Assembly (NCBI GenBank): GCA_003132865.1
Contig: PKYZ01000110.1
Span: 772-12,827 of the forward strand
Reading direction: 5' to 3'
Length of the DNA stretch: 12,056 nt
Source of the DNA: Bryobacterales bacterium
GTDB lineage: Bacteria > Acidobacteriota > Terriglobia > Bryobacterales > Bryobacteraceae
The translations under genes were made by a program, and so were the position numbers. Each line of letters opens with the position of its first letter. Within the stretch, counting starts at the first letter, position 1. The notes beneath the pieces are model-generated. The model did no database searches and had not been told where the DNA came from. It worked only from the letters and a program-made list of their open reading frames with translations. This document shows, piece by piece, positions 1 through 6,247 of this stretch.

Positions 1-2
1 GT

Positions 3-178
3 TCGCTGATCGGCGTCGTGGACGCCACTCTGAGGCGCGAGGCGGATGAGATCGCTTCGCGTCGGTCAGCACCAAAAGCGGCCTGGTCGTCACGCAATGG
101 TTTTTCCGCCGGCGGATTCCAGGTGGTTGATCCGAGCACGGGCCAGGTTGTGGAACAGGGCGGTCGCTTCCCGCCTTC
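3..178 (+). pseudogene. Frame-disrupted upstream part of the AlbA_2 protein gene
   Basis: Translation in frame 3 begins SLIGVVDATLRREADEIAS. Frame 2 then reads ASVSTKSGLVVTQWFF, and frame 3 resumes with GGFQVVDPSTGQVVEQGG before the downstream gene continues in frame 2. Each piece looks like ordinary protein, whereas the alternative frames in the same stretches look like noise. The simplest reading is one coding sequence with about three one-base frame changes. It would be the extracytoplasmic portion between a first membrane helix outside the window and the helix at residues 42-60 of the downstream open frame. Sequencing error and true decay are equally possible. Confidence 0.4.
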
Positions 179-862
179 GTGCCGAATAATCTGGCCTTGC
201 CGGGTCCAGGTCTCAAGTTTTACGGCTATGCGGGAGACCTGTACGTAGCCCAAACGGATAGGGCCGGACGACTGCTGGCCACCTCGGTTCTGAAAGTTGG
301 TAGTCTCTGGTGGATCGTATGCTCGTGTGTAATAGGATTCCTCTGTGCCGGCGCCGTCGCCCGTGGCCTCAGCCGGCGGTTTTTGCGGAGCTACTTTGCT
401 GTAACGGGGATTCGAGTTCCCACCCTTGACGAAGCTAGGCAGGGCGGCGAGGGCCAAGGTGTCGAATTCAAACGTGGGCTCTCCGCCGGCGAGAACAAAG
501 AGAGCGGCGTCGACGACGGGCTCGTGAAGTCAATCGCGGCTTTCGCTAATACAAACGACGGCGTGATCTTCATTGGGATTGATGATGCCGGGCACGTGAA
601 AGGGCTTAGGCTCGATTTCAAGGAGAAGGATCGCCTGGAGCTCAAGATTCGCCAGCTCATACGAAATCGTATAAAACCAACGCCGCCCTTCAGGATCACA
701 TTCGAGGAGATTCGTGGCCTCTTTATCGCGAAAATTGCCGTTGCCAGAGGCGACGCTGCGGCGTATATGATCGGCGGCACCATCTACGTGCGCTATGGCT
801 CGTCGGATGTTCAGGCTCAGCCGGAAGACGTAGTACGACTCGTCTCGCAGTACGGTGAGTAA
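179..862 (+). CDS. Membrane-anchored AlbA_2 (Schlafen-type) domain protein, N-terminus broken
   Basis: The readable part is 227 residues from a GTG at 179 that has no visible ribosome binding site, so this start is nominal. Residues 42-60 form one hydrophobic membrane segment, followed by Arg-rich cytoplasmic-side residues. Residues about 92-220 match the AlbA_2 putative nucleic-acid-binding domain: the Glu-Phe-Lys signature at 96-98, then AFANTNDGVIFIGIDD at 121-136, which is the family hallmark. Upstream, frame 3 (positions 3-60 and about 111-175) and frame 2 (about 56-127) each give protein-like text, ending with VVDPSTGQVVEQGGRFP, which would join the frame used at 179. This suggests a longer protein with an external domain before the membrane segment, interrupted by small indels and running off the window start. 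AlbA_2 proteins are often annotated as ATP-binding or transcriptional regulators; the actual role here is unknown. Domain call is firm, integrity is doubtful. Confidence 0.7.
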   Translation: MPNNLALPGPGLKFYGYAGDLYVAQTDRAGRLLATSVLKVGSLWWIVCSCVIGFLCAGAVARGLSRRFLRSYFAVTGIRVPTLDEARQGGEGQGVEFKRGLSAGENKESGVDDGLVKSIAAFANTNDGVIFIGIDDAGHVKGLRLDFKEKDRLELKIRQLIRNRIKPTPPFRITFEEIRGLFIAKIAVARGDAAAYMIGGTIYVRYGSSDVQAQPEDVVRLVSQYGE

Positions 863-949
863 CCAGAGCGCCCTCGACCATCGCACGCCTGCCTCACGGC
901 CCAGACCGGGAACCCCGTGAGCGGACCCCGTTCCCCTTCCGCTCGCCAG

Positions 950-1651
950 TCAAGGCGCAAGCGGTCCCGCCGCCAGTGCGTATTCGGTTTTGTCCGGGGT
1001 GACGGCGAAAAGCTTCAGGTGCCTGTAATCCGGCGTTGACCTAATGGCCCGAACCGAATCGGCCAGGACGGGCTTTGCGCGACAGCCCAGAATGAGCTCC
1101 TTGATGCTCTGCGGCGGGATGCTGCGAAGGTAGAACAGTTCCCCGCCTGGGCCCGCCCGAACTTCGTCGTACCCATCGGGCCGGCAGGACTCTATCCAGC
1201 GCCACTCTCGCTCGTACTCCCACTCTTTGCTCTTCGTCCAGAAAATTGCGTCCGGGTTTGCTAGACCTTCCGTAACATTTACTCGTTCAGAGTACTTGAC
1301 CCGGTTGAGCTTTCCCGACTTCGCCGCGCTCGTGAAGAGGTCCGAGGAGGTGTCGAAGCCGATCACAAATCCGGTGTGGCCGGCAGCGTAGTGCGTCCAC
1401 ATGGGAATCGATTTATTATCTTCCGTCAGGCAGAAGACTCCGTCACGGCTGGCCTTTTCCCGGTACGTGTCGCTACGCCTCCTACCAACCCACTTCTGAA
1501 AGCGCGCGGCGGACTCGGGCGTGCTCCCGGGGTTGAACTCAAACGGGTCGTTCAAAAAGCACGCTTGAGTGAATCGTATCTTTCTCTCAATGAGCACGTC
1601 GCCGAATCGATCTGGGACCAAATACTTGTAAAGGATAGGCGGAATCACCAT
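950..1651 (-). CDS. DUF2971 family protein
   Basis: A 233-residue protein that fits DUF2971 (PF11185) from end to end. Visible signatures: LYKYL at residues 7-11, FLNDPFEF around 32-39, FCLTED at 73-78, MWTHYA at 84-89, GFVIGFD at 94-100, and KSKEWEYEREWR at 140-151. The molecular function of DUF2971 is not established; the domain turns up in accessory and mobile regions. I chose the ATG at 1651 over an in-frame ATG at 1693. AGGAGA lies a few bases upstream of the 1651 start, and the extra 14 residues (Arg/Ser-rich) look non-coding. It converges on the AlbA_2 gene with 87 bases between the two stops. No membrane segment or signal peptide is seen. Confidence 0.85.
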   Translation of the reverse strand: MVIPPILYKYLVPDRFGDVLIERKIRFTQACFLNDPFEFNPGSTPESAARFQKWVGRRRSDTYREKASRDGVFCLTEDNKSIPMWTHYAAGHTGFVIGFDTSSDLFTSAAKSGKLNRVKYSERVNVTEGLANPDAIFWTKSKEWEYEREWRWIESCRPDGYDEVRAGPGGELFYLRSIPPQSIKELILGCRAKPVLADSVRAIRSTPDYRHLKLFAVTPDKTEYALAAGPLAP

Positions 1652-1702
1652 AGGTCTCCTGTCACTCCGACTGGAGCGCGTCCGGTCAAACATCAGGACA
1701 GG

Positions 1703-1791
1703 CGAGATGGGCGGAGGCCTGGACGGCGAAGCGCCGAGCCCCGGGCCACGATCCTCCCACCGCTCGCAACTCCGGCGCCCGGCCCATCTCG
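1703..1791. repeat. Widely spaced 10-bp perfect inverted repeat
   Basis: CGAGATGGGC at 1703-1712 is matched by its exact complement GCCCATCTCG at 1782-1791, with 69 bases between. AGGACA also occurs just outside the left arm and just beyond the right arm. The stretch lies upstream of the DUF2971 gene in otherwise gene-free DNA. It might be the ends of a tiny mobile or folded element, or chance in GC-rich DNA. Confidence 0.35.
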
Positions 1792-1834
1792 AGGACAGCT
1801 CGCTGCATCGACTTTAGAGGCGTGTCCCGAAGCG

Positions 1835-2092
1835 CTAACGGCGACTGCGTCTCGCGTCCCGCCGCGGCCGGGTTCGGCGGAGATCTAAACGGGCCGGTTT
1901 GCACCCTTCTTCCCAGAACACCTGGAAGCCAGCCTCTCTCTCTTCTGGCGGAAGACGTTTGTCAAGAGCATCCGCCATTTGTTGCGCGCGCTCGAGTCCT
2001 CGAACAGATCCCATGACCTTCGTGGTGGCCGGGTCCAGCGTCGCAAAGTTATGCTTTGTAAGCCCGTACCACTTCTTTTGCTGTTGATCCAT
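1835..2092 (-). CDS. Small hypothetical protein (85 aa)
   Basis: I do not recognise the family. Residues 1-66 look like a real soluble protein: MDQQQKKWYGLTKHNFATL, then a helix-rich mix ending FQVFWEEGCKP. The last 19 residues are Arg-rich (LRRTRPRRDARRSRR) and could be read-through into non-coding sequence after a lost stop or a frameshift. Support for a real gene comes from a minus-strand promoter with a perfect TATAAT whose expected start site is about 25 bases before the ATG. The ribosome binding site is weak (CGAG about 6 bases upstream). It points the same way as the DUF2971 gene, 183 bases downstream, so the two could be co-transcribed. Confidence 0.5.
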   Translation of the reverse strand: MDQQQKKWYGLTKHNFATLDPATTKVMGSVRGLERAQQMADALDKRLPPEEREAGFQVFWEEGCKPARLDLRRTRPRRDARRSRR

Positions 2093-2124
2093 CGAATCTC
2101 GTTGGGCTCTTTGGCCGTCTCCGG

Positions 2125-2153
2125 ATTATACTACGTCCAGTGAGTGAAGGGAA
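2125..2153 (-). promoter_or_regulatory. Sigma70-type promoter for the small hypothetical gene
   Basis: On the minus strand the -10 box is TATAAT (2130-2125), a perfect match. A weak -35, TTCCCT (2153-2148), lies 17 bases upstream. Transcription would begin near 2118, leaving a leader of about 25 bases before the ATG at 2092. Confidence 0.5.
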
Positions 2154-2508
2154 ACAAAAAGCGAAACGCCGCGCGGGTGCCGCGCCTATTGAACCCGGCG
2201 CACCCGTTGCAGGACGCCTCCGGCCTGTATCCGACCACAGCCGCGGGGGCTCGTCCACGCGAGGTACCGGGACGCCCGGTCCGTCGGAGTGGGCCCGCGC
2301 CGCCTACGGCGATCATGCAGCGATGTGGCGCACCCTGCGTGCCATGGCGAGACTGGCTGACTCTGCGTCAAAGCAGCGGCTCAGCGGTTCGAGCAAGCCG
2401 TCCAGCGTTGTGGGAACCGTTAGATTACCCATGTCTTTCACGTTACCATGAAGGCCTTCTGGGAGTCTTTCGGCGCTTCGCAGCGTGACAATCGCCACGT
2501 CGGCCTGG
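2154..2508. other. Gap without an intact gene
   Basis: The stretch upstream of the promoter at 2125-2153 up to the esterase stop holds no convincing intact gene. Open frames there are Pro/Arg/Gly-rich and differ from neighbouring proteins. Two things stand out: a compact hairpin (ACCGGG at 2266-2271, loop ACG, CCCGGT at 2275-2280), and a short minus-strand fragment at 2313-2432 described separately. Confidence 0.6.
2313..2432 (-). pseudogene. Possible remnant of a short TTLDGLLEP-type protein
   Basis: The 39-residue frame starting at the ATG at 2432 begins MGNLTVPTTLDGLLEPLSRC and continues with FDAESA. This opening resembles a group of short uncharacterised bacterial proteins, usually about 80-90 residues, that start with a TTLDDLLEP-like stretch. 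Here the sequence stops soon after the conserved start, in keeping with a truncated remnant. The resemblance is from memory of the family pattern and was not searched. Confidence 0.25.
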
Positions 2509-3312
2509 TCACTTCCACGCCAGAATCTCCTTTACCCGGACCCACGCGTCCGTGCGCGCTTTGGCATTCGCCTCGCTCGAATCGGGAGCTTCGCCCGCGC
2601 GCATGAAACCGTGACCGGCGCCTTCATACGTCACCGGCTCGTAGGTTTTGCCTGCCTGTTTCATATTGGCGATGGTATCCGGAACGGTCGCGCCGATGCG
2701 CGCATCAAGACCTGCGTAGAATCCGTATACGGGCGCTTTGATACGGCCCATGGCGTCCTTCTCGGGCGGCGGTCCGTAGAACACCAGGGCGGCGGCAATG
2801 TCCGGGCGATTCGTCGCGAAGCGGAAGGTTTGCCCACCTCCCCAGCAGAAGCCCGCCACGAAAAGCTTCTTGGTGGCGGCCGGCAGTTTCAGGCCGTAAT
2901 CGGCCACCGCGTTGAGGTCGGCGGTGATCTGGTCGGGATTGAGATGACCGATCGCCTGCATAACCTCGCTCGGCTTGAAACCGGTCGTGCGTCCGCCATC
3001 CGGCGCCATGCCCGAAAGCAGGTCGGGCGCCACGGCGATGTATCCGGCGGCAGCGAACTGATCCGCCACATCCTGGACCCAATCGGTCATGCCGAAGATC
3101 TCGTGAATTACCACGATGACGGGCGTCTTGTCCTTCGATTCCGGATACGCCACGAATGTTTCGACGGAGCGCCCGTCGTGCTTGACGGTAACCCACTCGC
3201 GGTGACGCGGGGATTTTCCCAGACGCGCCACAGCCCAATCCTGAGCGCAAAGAGAGGATGCCGCCAGAGCGGCCAGCAAGGTGATTCGGATCATCTTTCT
3301 GTTATAGCGCAT
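2509..3312 (-). CDS. Exported dienelactone hydrolase family protein
   Basis: An alpha/beta hydrolase of the dienelactone hydrolase family (PF01738), 267 residues from the ATG at 3312. Residues 1-23 are a signal peptide: basic RYNRK, hydrophobic IRITLLAALAAS, and likely cleavage after SLCA, so the enzyme is probably periplasmic or secreted. The catalytic set is complete: nucleophile Cys156 in GFCWGG, Asp203 in GLDARI and His234 in GAGHGF. Glu71 in VVIHEIFG is the conserved residue near the nucleophile. Substrate cannot be told; relatives hydrolyse lactones or esters. GGGGTGG just upstream of 3312 favours this start; the ATG at 3294 would give a shorter signal peptide and is also possible. It lies 28 bases after the methyltransferase stop, probably the third gene of a minus-strand unit. 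Confidence 0.9.
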   Translation of the reverse strand: MRYNRKMIRITLLAALAASSLCAQDWAVARLGKSPRHREWVTVKHDGRSVETFVAYPESKDKTPVIVVIHEIFGMTDWVQDVADQFAAAGYIAVAPDLLSGMAPDGGRTTGFKPSEVMQAIGHLNPDQITADLNAVADYGLKLPAATKKLFVAGFCWGGGQTFRFATNRPDIAAALVFYGPPPEKDAMGRIKAPVYGFYAGLDARIGATVPDTIANMKQAGKTYEPVTYEGAGHGFMRAGEAPDSSEANAKARTDAWVRVKEILAWK

Positions 3313-3340
3313 CGGCCACCCCGCCACCCGCGGTGACGCT

Positions 3341-3896
3341 CTATTTGGTCAATACTGCCGCGAGGCTGCGGCGAATGACCGGACGATCCGACACGTGCAG
3401 GCCGGCTTGCGCGGCGGATGCCAACTCCGCTTCGAACAGAGCGGGCTTTACGTGGCCGTCAGGCTCGGCGAACAGCAAGTGAGCGCCTGGCTTCATTGGC
3501 CTGCGCGGCCTGCTGGAAAAACGAGATGGCGGAGGGCATCTCATGCACCATGGCGAACGCCAGCACGAAATCGACAGTGCCTGCCGCTTCGGCGAGGTTC
3601 ATCGAATCGGGCTCCGCCGGCCGGATATCCAATCGGGCCAGGAGGCCGGCGTGGGCGGCGCGCCGTTTCAGCCGGTCGAGCATTTTGGGCTGGATGTCCA
3701 CAGCCACCACGCGGCCGGAAGTTCCCACCCGGCGCGCCAGTTCCAGCGTGAAGAACCCCATGCCCGGCCCAGGCTCCAGGACCGTCGTACCTTCACGAAC
3801 ATACGGCGCAACGATGTTCGCCGGGTCGTCGATCAGCCGCCGCAGCGGGCTGGCGAGCAAATACCCGAGCCACCACGGGCAAACGGAATGAGGCAT
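3341..3896 (-). pseudogene. Class I SAM-dependent methyltransferase, single frameshift
   Basis: The start MPHSVCPWWLGYLLASPLRR is typical of a small widespread methyltransferase family. Next come the SAM-binding motif LEPGPGMGFF (residues about 40-49), the acidic motif VVAVDIQPKML, and VDFVLAFAMVHEMPS before the fifth strand. At about 3494-3500 the frame is lost: the text ISFFQQAAQA should run directly into MKPGAHLLFAEPDGHV, which is found one base out of frame and continues to a normal end at 3341. One extra base accounts for it. The substrate is unknown. The ATG at 3896 has AAGG about 8 bases upstream, overlapping the stop codon of the preceding gene, so translation is probably coupled. The family and the break are clear; whether the break is biological is not. 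Confidence 0.8.
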
Positions 3897-3905
3897 AGAT
3901 GTACC

Positions 3906-4418
3906 TTAACTGCAAGCGGCGACTGCCGCACCGGCCGACGCGTCCTCATTCATCGGCACGCGCAGATACCAGATCAGCAGAAGCATCACGGGCGTCTCGG
4001 GCAGCCCGGCCGCGGATTGCGTCACAGTGTCCGTGCCGCCCTGCTTGAAGAAACCTCGATTGCCGGAGAGGGCTATCGCAGCGGTCCCGTCCTCAGCTTC
4101 GAACGCCCATTCGGTGCCCCGAAATTCGTGTGCCGCAAGTGATAGCGCCGGCCTGAACAAAAGACCACCCAGCCGCTGCCCATCCAGCCTGGCGTGAATA
4201 GCGCGATGTTGGTCTCGGAGCCCGGCTTCGCGCACGGAGATCTTGGGGGAAAGGAAACCGGTTCGTTTGAATGTCCACCTGGCCTGCCCACATTCGCCGG
4301 TAGCCAACGACCCGCAACTGCTCTCGAAGCGCAGCGTGGCGATCTCGCGCCCGTTGTCCGTCAATTGATAGAAGCGGCTGAGAACCTCCGGCTGCCGCCA
4401 CTCAAGTTCGTGCCCCAC
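3906..4418 (-). CDS. Conserved-looking hypothetical protein with a frame-shifted middle
   Basis: No named family is assigned. The N-terminal part has FYQLTDNGREIATLRF and ARWTFKR, a beta-rich pattern I associate with uncharacterised proteins that end in a hydrophobic LLLIWYL stretch, as this one does (residues about 144-150). Between about 4121 and 4220 the open frame turns into unlikely text, while the neighbouring frame reads ETNIALFTPGWMGSGWVVF and GRRYHLRHTNF. One extra base near 4220 and one missing base near 4121 would restore a continuous protein. The GTG at 4418 is the only obvious start after an in-frame stop; GGAGAAGG sits about 40 bases upstream, so the true start may lie elsewhere. 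It is the first gene of the unit with the methyltransferase and esterase. Confidence 0.6.
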   Translation of the reverse strand: MGHELEWRQPEVLSRFYQLTDNGREIATLRFESSCGSLATGECGQARWTFKRTGFLSPKISVREAGLRDQHRAIHARLDGQRLGGLLFRPALSLAAHEFRGTEWAFEAEDGTAAIALSGNRGFFKQGGTDTVTQSAAGLPETPVMLLLIWYLRVPMNEDASAGAAVAACS

Positions 4419-4508
4419 CGCTTGTTCGACGGTAATGGATACCTATATCCTTCTCCAAATCAGACCGCGTACCAGGCCGGTACCCCGCGTTTTCCCAAAA
4501 CAGTCCTT

Positions 4509-4536
4509 TTGCTTTCTGCTTCAGCGTGCATACAAT
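4509..4536 (+). promoter_or_regulatory. Sigma70-type promoter of hrcA
   Basis: TTGCTT (4509-4514), 16 bases, then TACAAT (4531-4536), which matches TATAAT at five of six positions. Transcription would start near 4543, about 24 bases before the hrcA ATG. No CIRCE-type inverted repeat (TTAGCACTC with 9-base spacer) is present around it. Confidence 0.5.
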
Positions 4537-4566
4537 AGCTATAGGGAGTAGCATATCCAGGCCTTT

Positions 4567-5604
4567 ATGGATTCCGACGCGCCGCCGAACGCCAGGCTGC
4601 AGGACATCCTGCATGCTATCGTGCGCACCTACATCGAGACGGGCGAGCCGGTCGGCTCGCGCACGATTGCGCAACGCCGCAACCAGAGTCTGAGTGCGGC
4701 TTCCATCCGCAACGTCATGGCCAACCTGGCGGATGCCGGCTACCTCTCGCAGCCGCACACCTCCGCCGGCCGGGTGCCGACCGAAAAAGCCTTTCGCGAT
4801 TATGTGCAGTCTCTCGTTGCCGGCCGTATGCCGTCCGCCGACGCGGCGCGCTTGCGCATCGAGCTGATGGAAGCTCCGACGGCCGCGGCGCGGGTGGAAC
4901 GTTGCTGCCACATCCTGACGGAGCTCACGCGCAACGTAGGGATTACCGCCGCCCTGCCGCCGGCCGTGCGCGAACTGGACCAGATCGAACTCGTTCCGCT
5001 GGGCGACCGTCGCGTCCTGGTGATCCTGGTGACGCGCGACCGCACCGTCCACAACCGCGTAGTCGTTTTGGACGAACTCGTCTCCTCCGACGAGCTGGTT
5101 AACATTCGCAACTATGTGAACCGGAACTTCAGCGGGTGGCGCCTGGAGGATGCCCGGCGCGAGCTGCTGCAGCGCATCGCCGAAGAGCGCGCGATCTACG
5201 ATGCGGTGCTGCTCAAGCTGACGCTGCTTTACCGGAAGGGCTTGCTGGACGTGGACGTGGCGCCCGTGGTCCACATGGAGGGCGCCTCCAACTTGCTGGG
5301 CCTCGACCTGCACCTCACGCGCGAAAAGCTGCGCGACCTGTTGCGGGCGCTGGAAGAGAAGGAACGGTTGGTGGAGCTGCTGAACCGCGTTCTGGAACAA
5401 CCCACCGGATCGCTGGCAGTGCGCGTCGGCCTGGAGGAGGCGCATCCCGCCATGAAGGAACTGGCCATCATCGGCATCTCGTTCCAGATGCCCAGTGGGA
5501 TCTGGGCCAAGATCGCGGTGCTGGGCCCCATGCGCATGCAGTACGAGAAGGTGATGGGCGCCGTGCTCCAGACCCGGCGGGCGCTCGAAAGCATGCAGTT
5601 CTAG
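4567..5604 (+). CDS. hrcA: Heat-inducible transcription repressor HrcA
   Basis: A full-length 345-residue HrcA. Residues about 8-80 form the winged helix DNA-binding part, with the family hallmarks EPVGSRTIA (27-35), SIRNVMANLADAGYL (46-60) and PHTSAGRVPTEKAFRDYV (63-80). The rest matches the GAF-like HrcA domain, including SNLLGL, a late glutamate-rich helix, and the closing GPMRMQYEKV. HrcA represses dnaK and groE operons by binding CIRCE and depends on GroEL for activity. Here it heads a cluster with grpE and dnaJ. The start is the ATG at 4567, with AGG seven bases upstream and a promoter at the right distance. No CIRCE lies in front of it, so autoregulation is not visible. Confidence 0.97.
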   Translation: MDSDAPPNARLQDILHAIVRTYIETGEPVGSRTIAQRRNQSLSAASIRNVMANLADAGYLSQPHTSAGRVPTEKAFRDYVQSLVAGRMPSADAARLRIELMEAPTAAARVERCCHILTELTRNVGITAALPPAVRELDQIELVPLGDRRVLVILVTRDRTVHNRVVVLDELVSSDELVNIRNYVNRNFSGWRLEDARRELLQRIAEERAIYDAVLLKLTLLYRKGLLDVDVAPVVHMEGASNLLGLDLHLTREKLRDLLRALEEKERLVELLNRVLEQPTGSLAVRVGLEEAHPAMKELAIIGISFQMPSGIWAKIAVLGPMRMQYEKVMGAVLQTRRALESMQF

Positions 5605-5609
5605 CGGAA

Positions 5610-5640
5610 GGCAGGCGAAACCGCCTGCCCCACCTGGGGC
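5610..5640. terminator. Two overlapping hairpins after hrcA, terminator or palindromic repeat
   Basis: GGCAGGCG (5610-5617) pairs perfectly with CGCCTGCC (5622-5629) across a four-base loop, starting six bases after the hrcA stop. GCCCCA (5627-5632) and TGGGGC (5635-5640) form a second, mutually exclusive fold. No run of T follows, so it is not a classical intrinsic terminator. GCCTGCC occurs again at 5652-5658, which hints at a REP-like intergenic repeat. It could attenuate read-through from hrcA into grpE or protect the hrcA transcript end. Confidence 0.5.
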
Positions 5641-5695
5641 GGGCATTCAGCCTGCCACTGAAGCTCACGGTTCGGTTTGCTAATCTAAATAAATA

Positions 5696-6229
5696 GTGGC
5701 AGAAGATAACCAGGAACGAAAGGCGTCGGGTGTGGAGGAGAACTTGCTCGTCGTCACTCCCGAAGCCCAAATTGCGGCTCTGACCGCCGAACGCGATCAG
5801 CTTGCGGCGGAGAAGGCCGATTTGAAGGACCGCCTGCTGCGTGCGCTCGCGGATTTCGACAACTTCCGCCGGCGGGCCGAGCGCGACCGCTCCGAGTACG
5901 TGCAGTTTGCGGCCATGGAAATGGTCCGCGACCTCATCCCCATACTGGACGATTTCCGGCGCGCCGTGAAGGTCGAAACCGCCGATAAAGAGTACGCCAA
6001 AGGCATCGAACTGATCGATCAGCGGCTCTTCGAGACCCTCAAGAAAGCCGGGCTGGAGCCCATCGAGGCTGCCGGCAAACCGTTTGACCCGAACCTGCAT
6101 CAGGCGGTCGACCTCGTCCAGTCCGAAGAATTGCCGGACCAGACGGTGCTGGAAGAATATCAAAGCGGATATAATTTCAAAGGAAAGCTTTTGCGGCCGG
6201 CTATGGTGAAGGTCGCCGTAAAGCCCTAA
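5696..6229 (+). CDS. grpE: Nucleotide exchange factor GrpE
   Basis: A 177-residue GrpE. Residues about 22-55 form the long coiled-coil helix of the dimer (repeated Ala/Glu/Leu heptads), followed by the signature ALADFDNFRRRAERD, then MVRDLIPILDDFRRAV. The C-terminal beta domain contains FDPNLHQAV, EEYQSGYNFKGKLLRPAMVKVA and ends VKP. GrpE releases ADP from DnaK so that the chaperone cycle with DnaJ can proceed. The start is a GTG at 5696 in an A/T-rich leader with no clear ribosome binding site. It is 91 bases after hrcA, with hairpins between, and 18 bases before dnaJ, so grpE-dnaJ is a tight pair. Confidence 0.96.
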   Translation: MAEDNQERKASGVEENLLVVTPEAQIAALTAERDQLAAEKADLKDRLLRALADFDNFRRRAERDRSEYVQFAAMEMVRDLIPILDDFRRAVKVETADKEYAKGIELIDQRLFETLKKAGLEPIEAAGKPFDPNLHQAVDLVQSEELPDQTVLEEYQSGYNFKGKLLRPAMVKVAVKP

Positions 6230-6247
6230 CGGTCCCCGTAATTCCCC

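Noticed and set aside
2485..3336. 283-codon plus-strand open frame opposite the esterase
   Set aside because: The minus strand has a signal peptide and full catalytic triad; the plus frame is His/Arg-rich noise.
4500..4566. CIRCE operator before hrcA
   Set aside because: GAGTAGCA at 4547-4554 recalls one half-site, but no matching TTAGCACTC half lies nine bases upstream.
4402..5646. Long minus-strand open frame of 414 codons opposite hrcA
   Set aside because: It lies antisense to an unmistakable hrcA, is His/Gln-rich and matches no family; GC-rich third positions keep it open.
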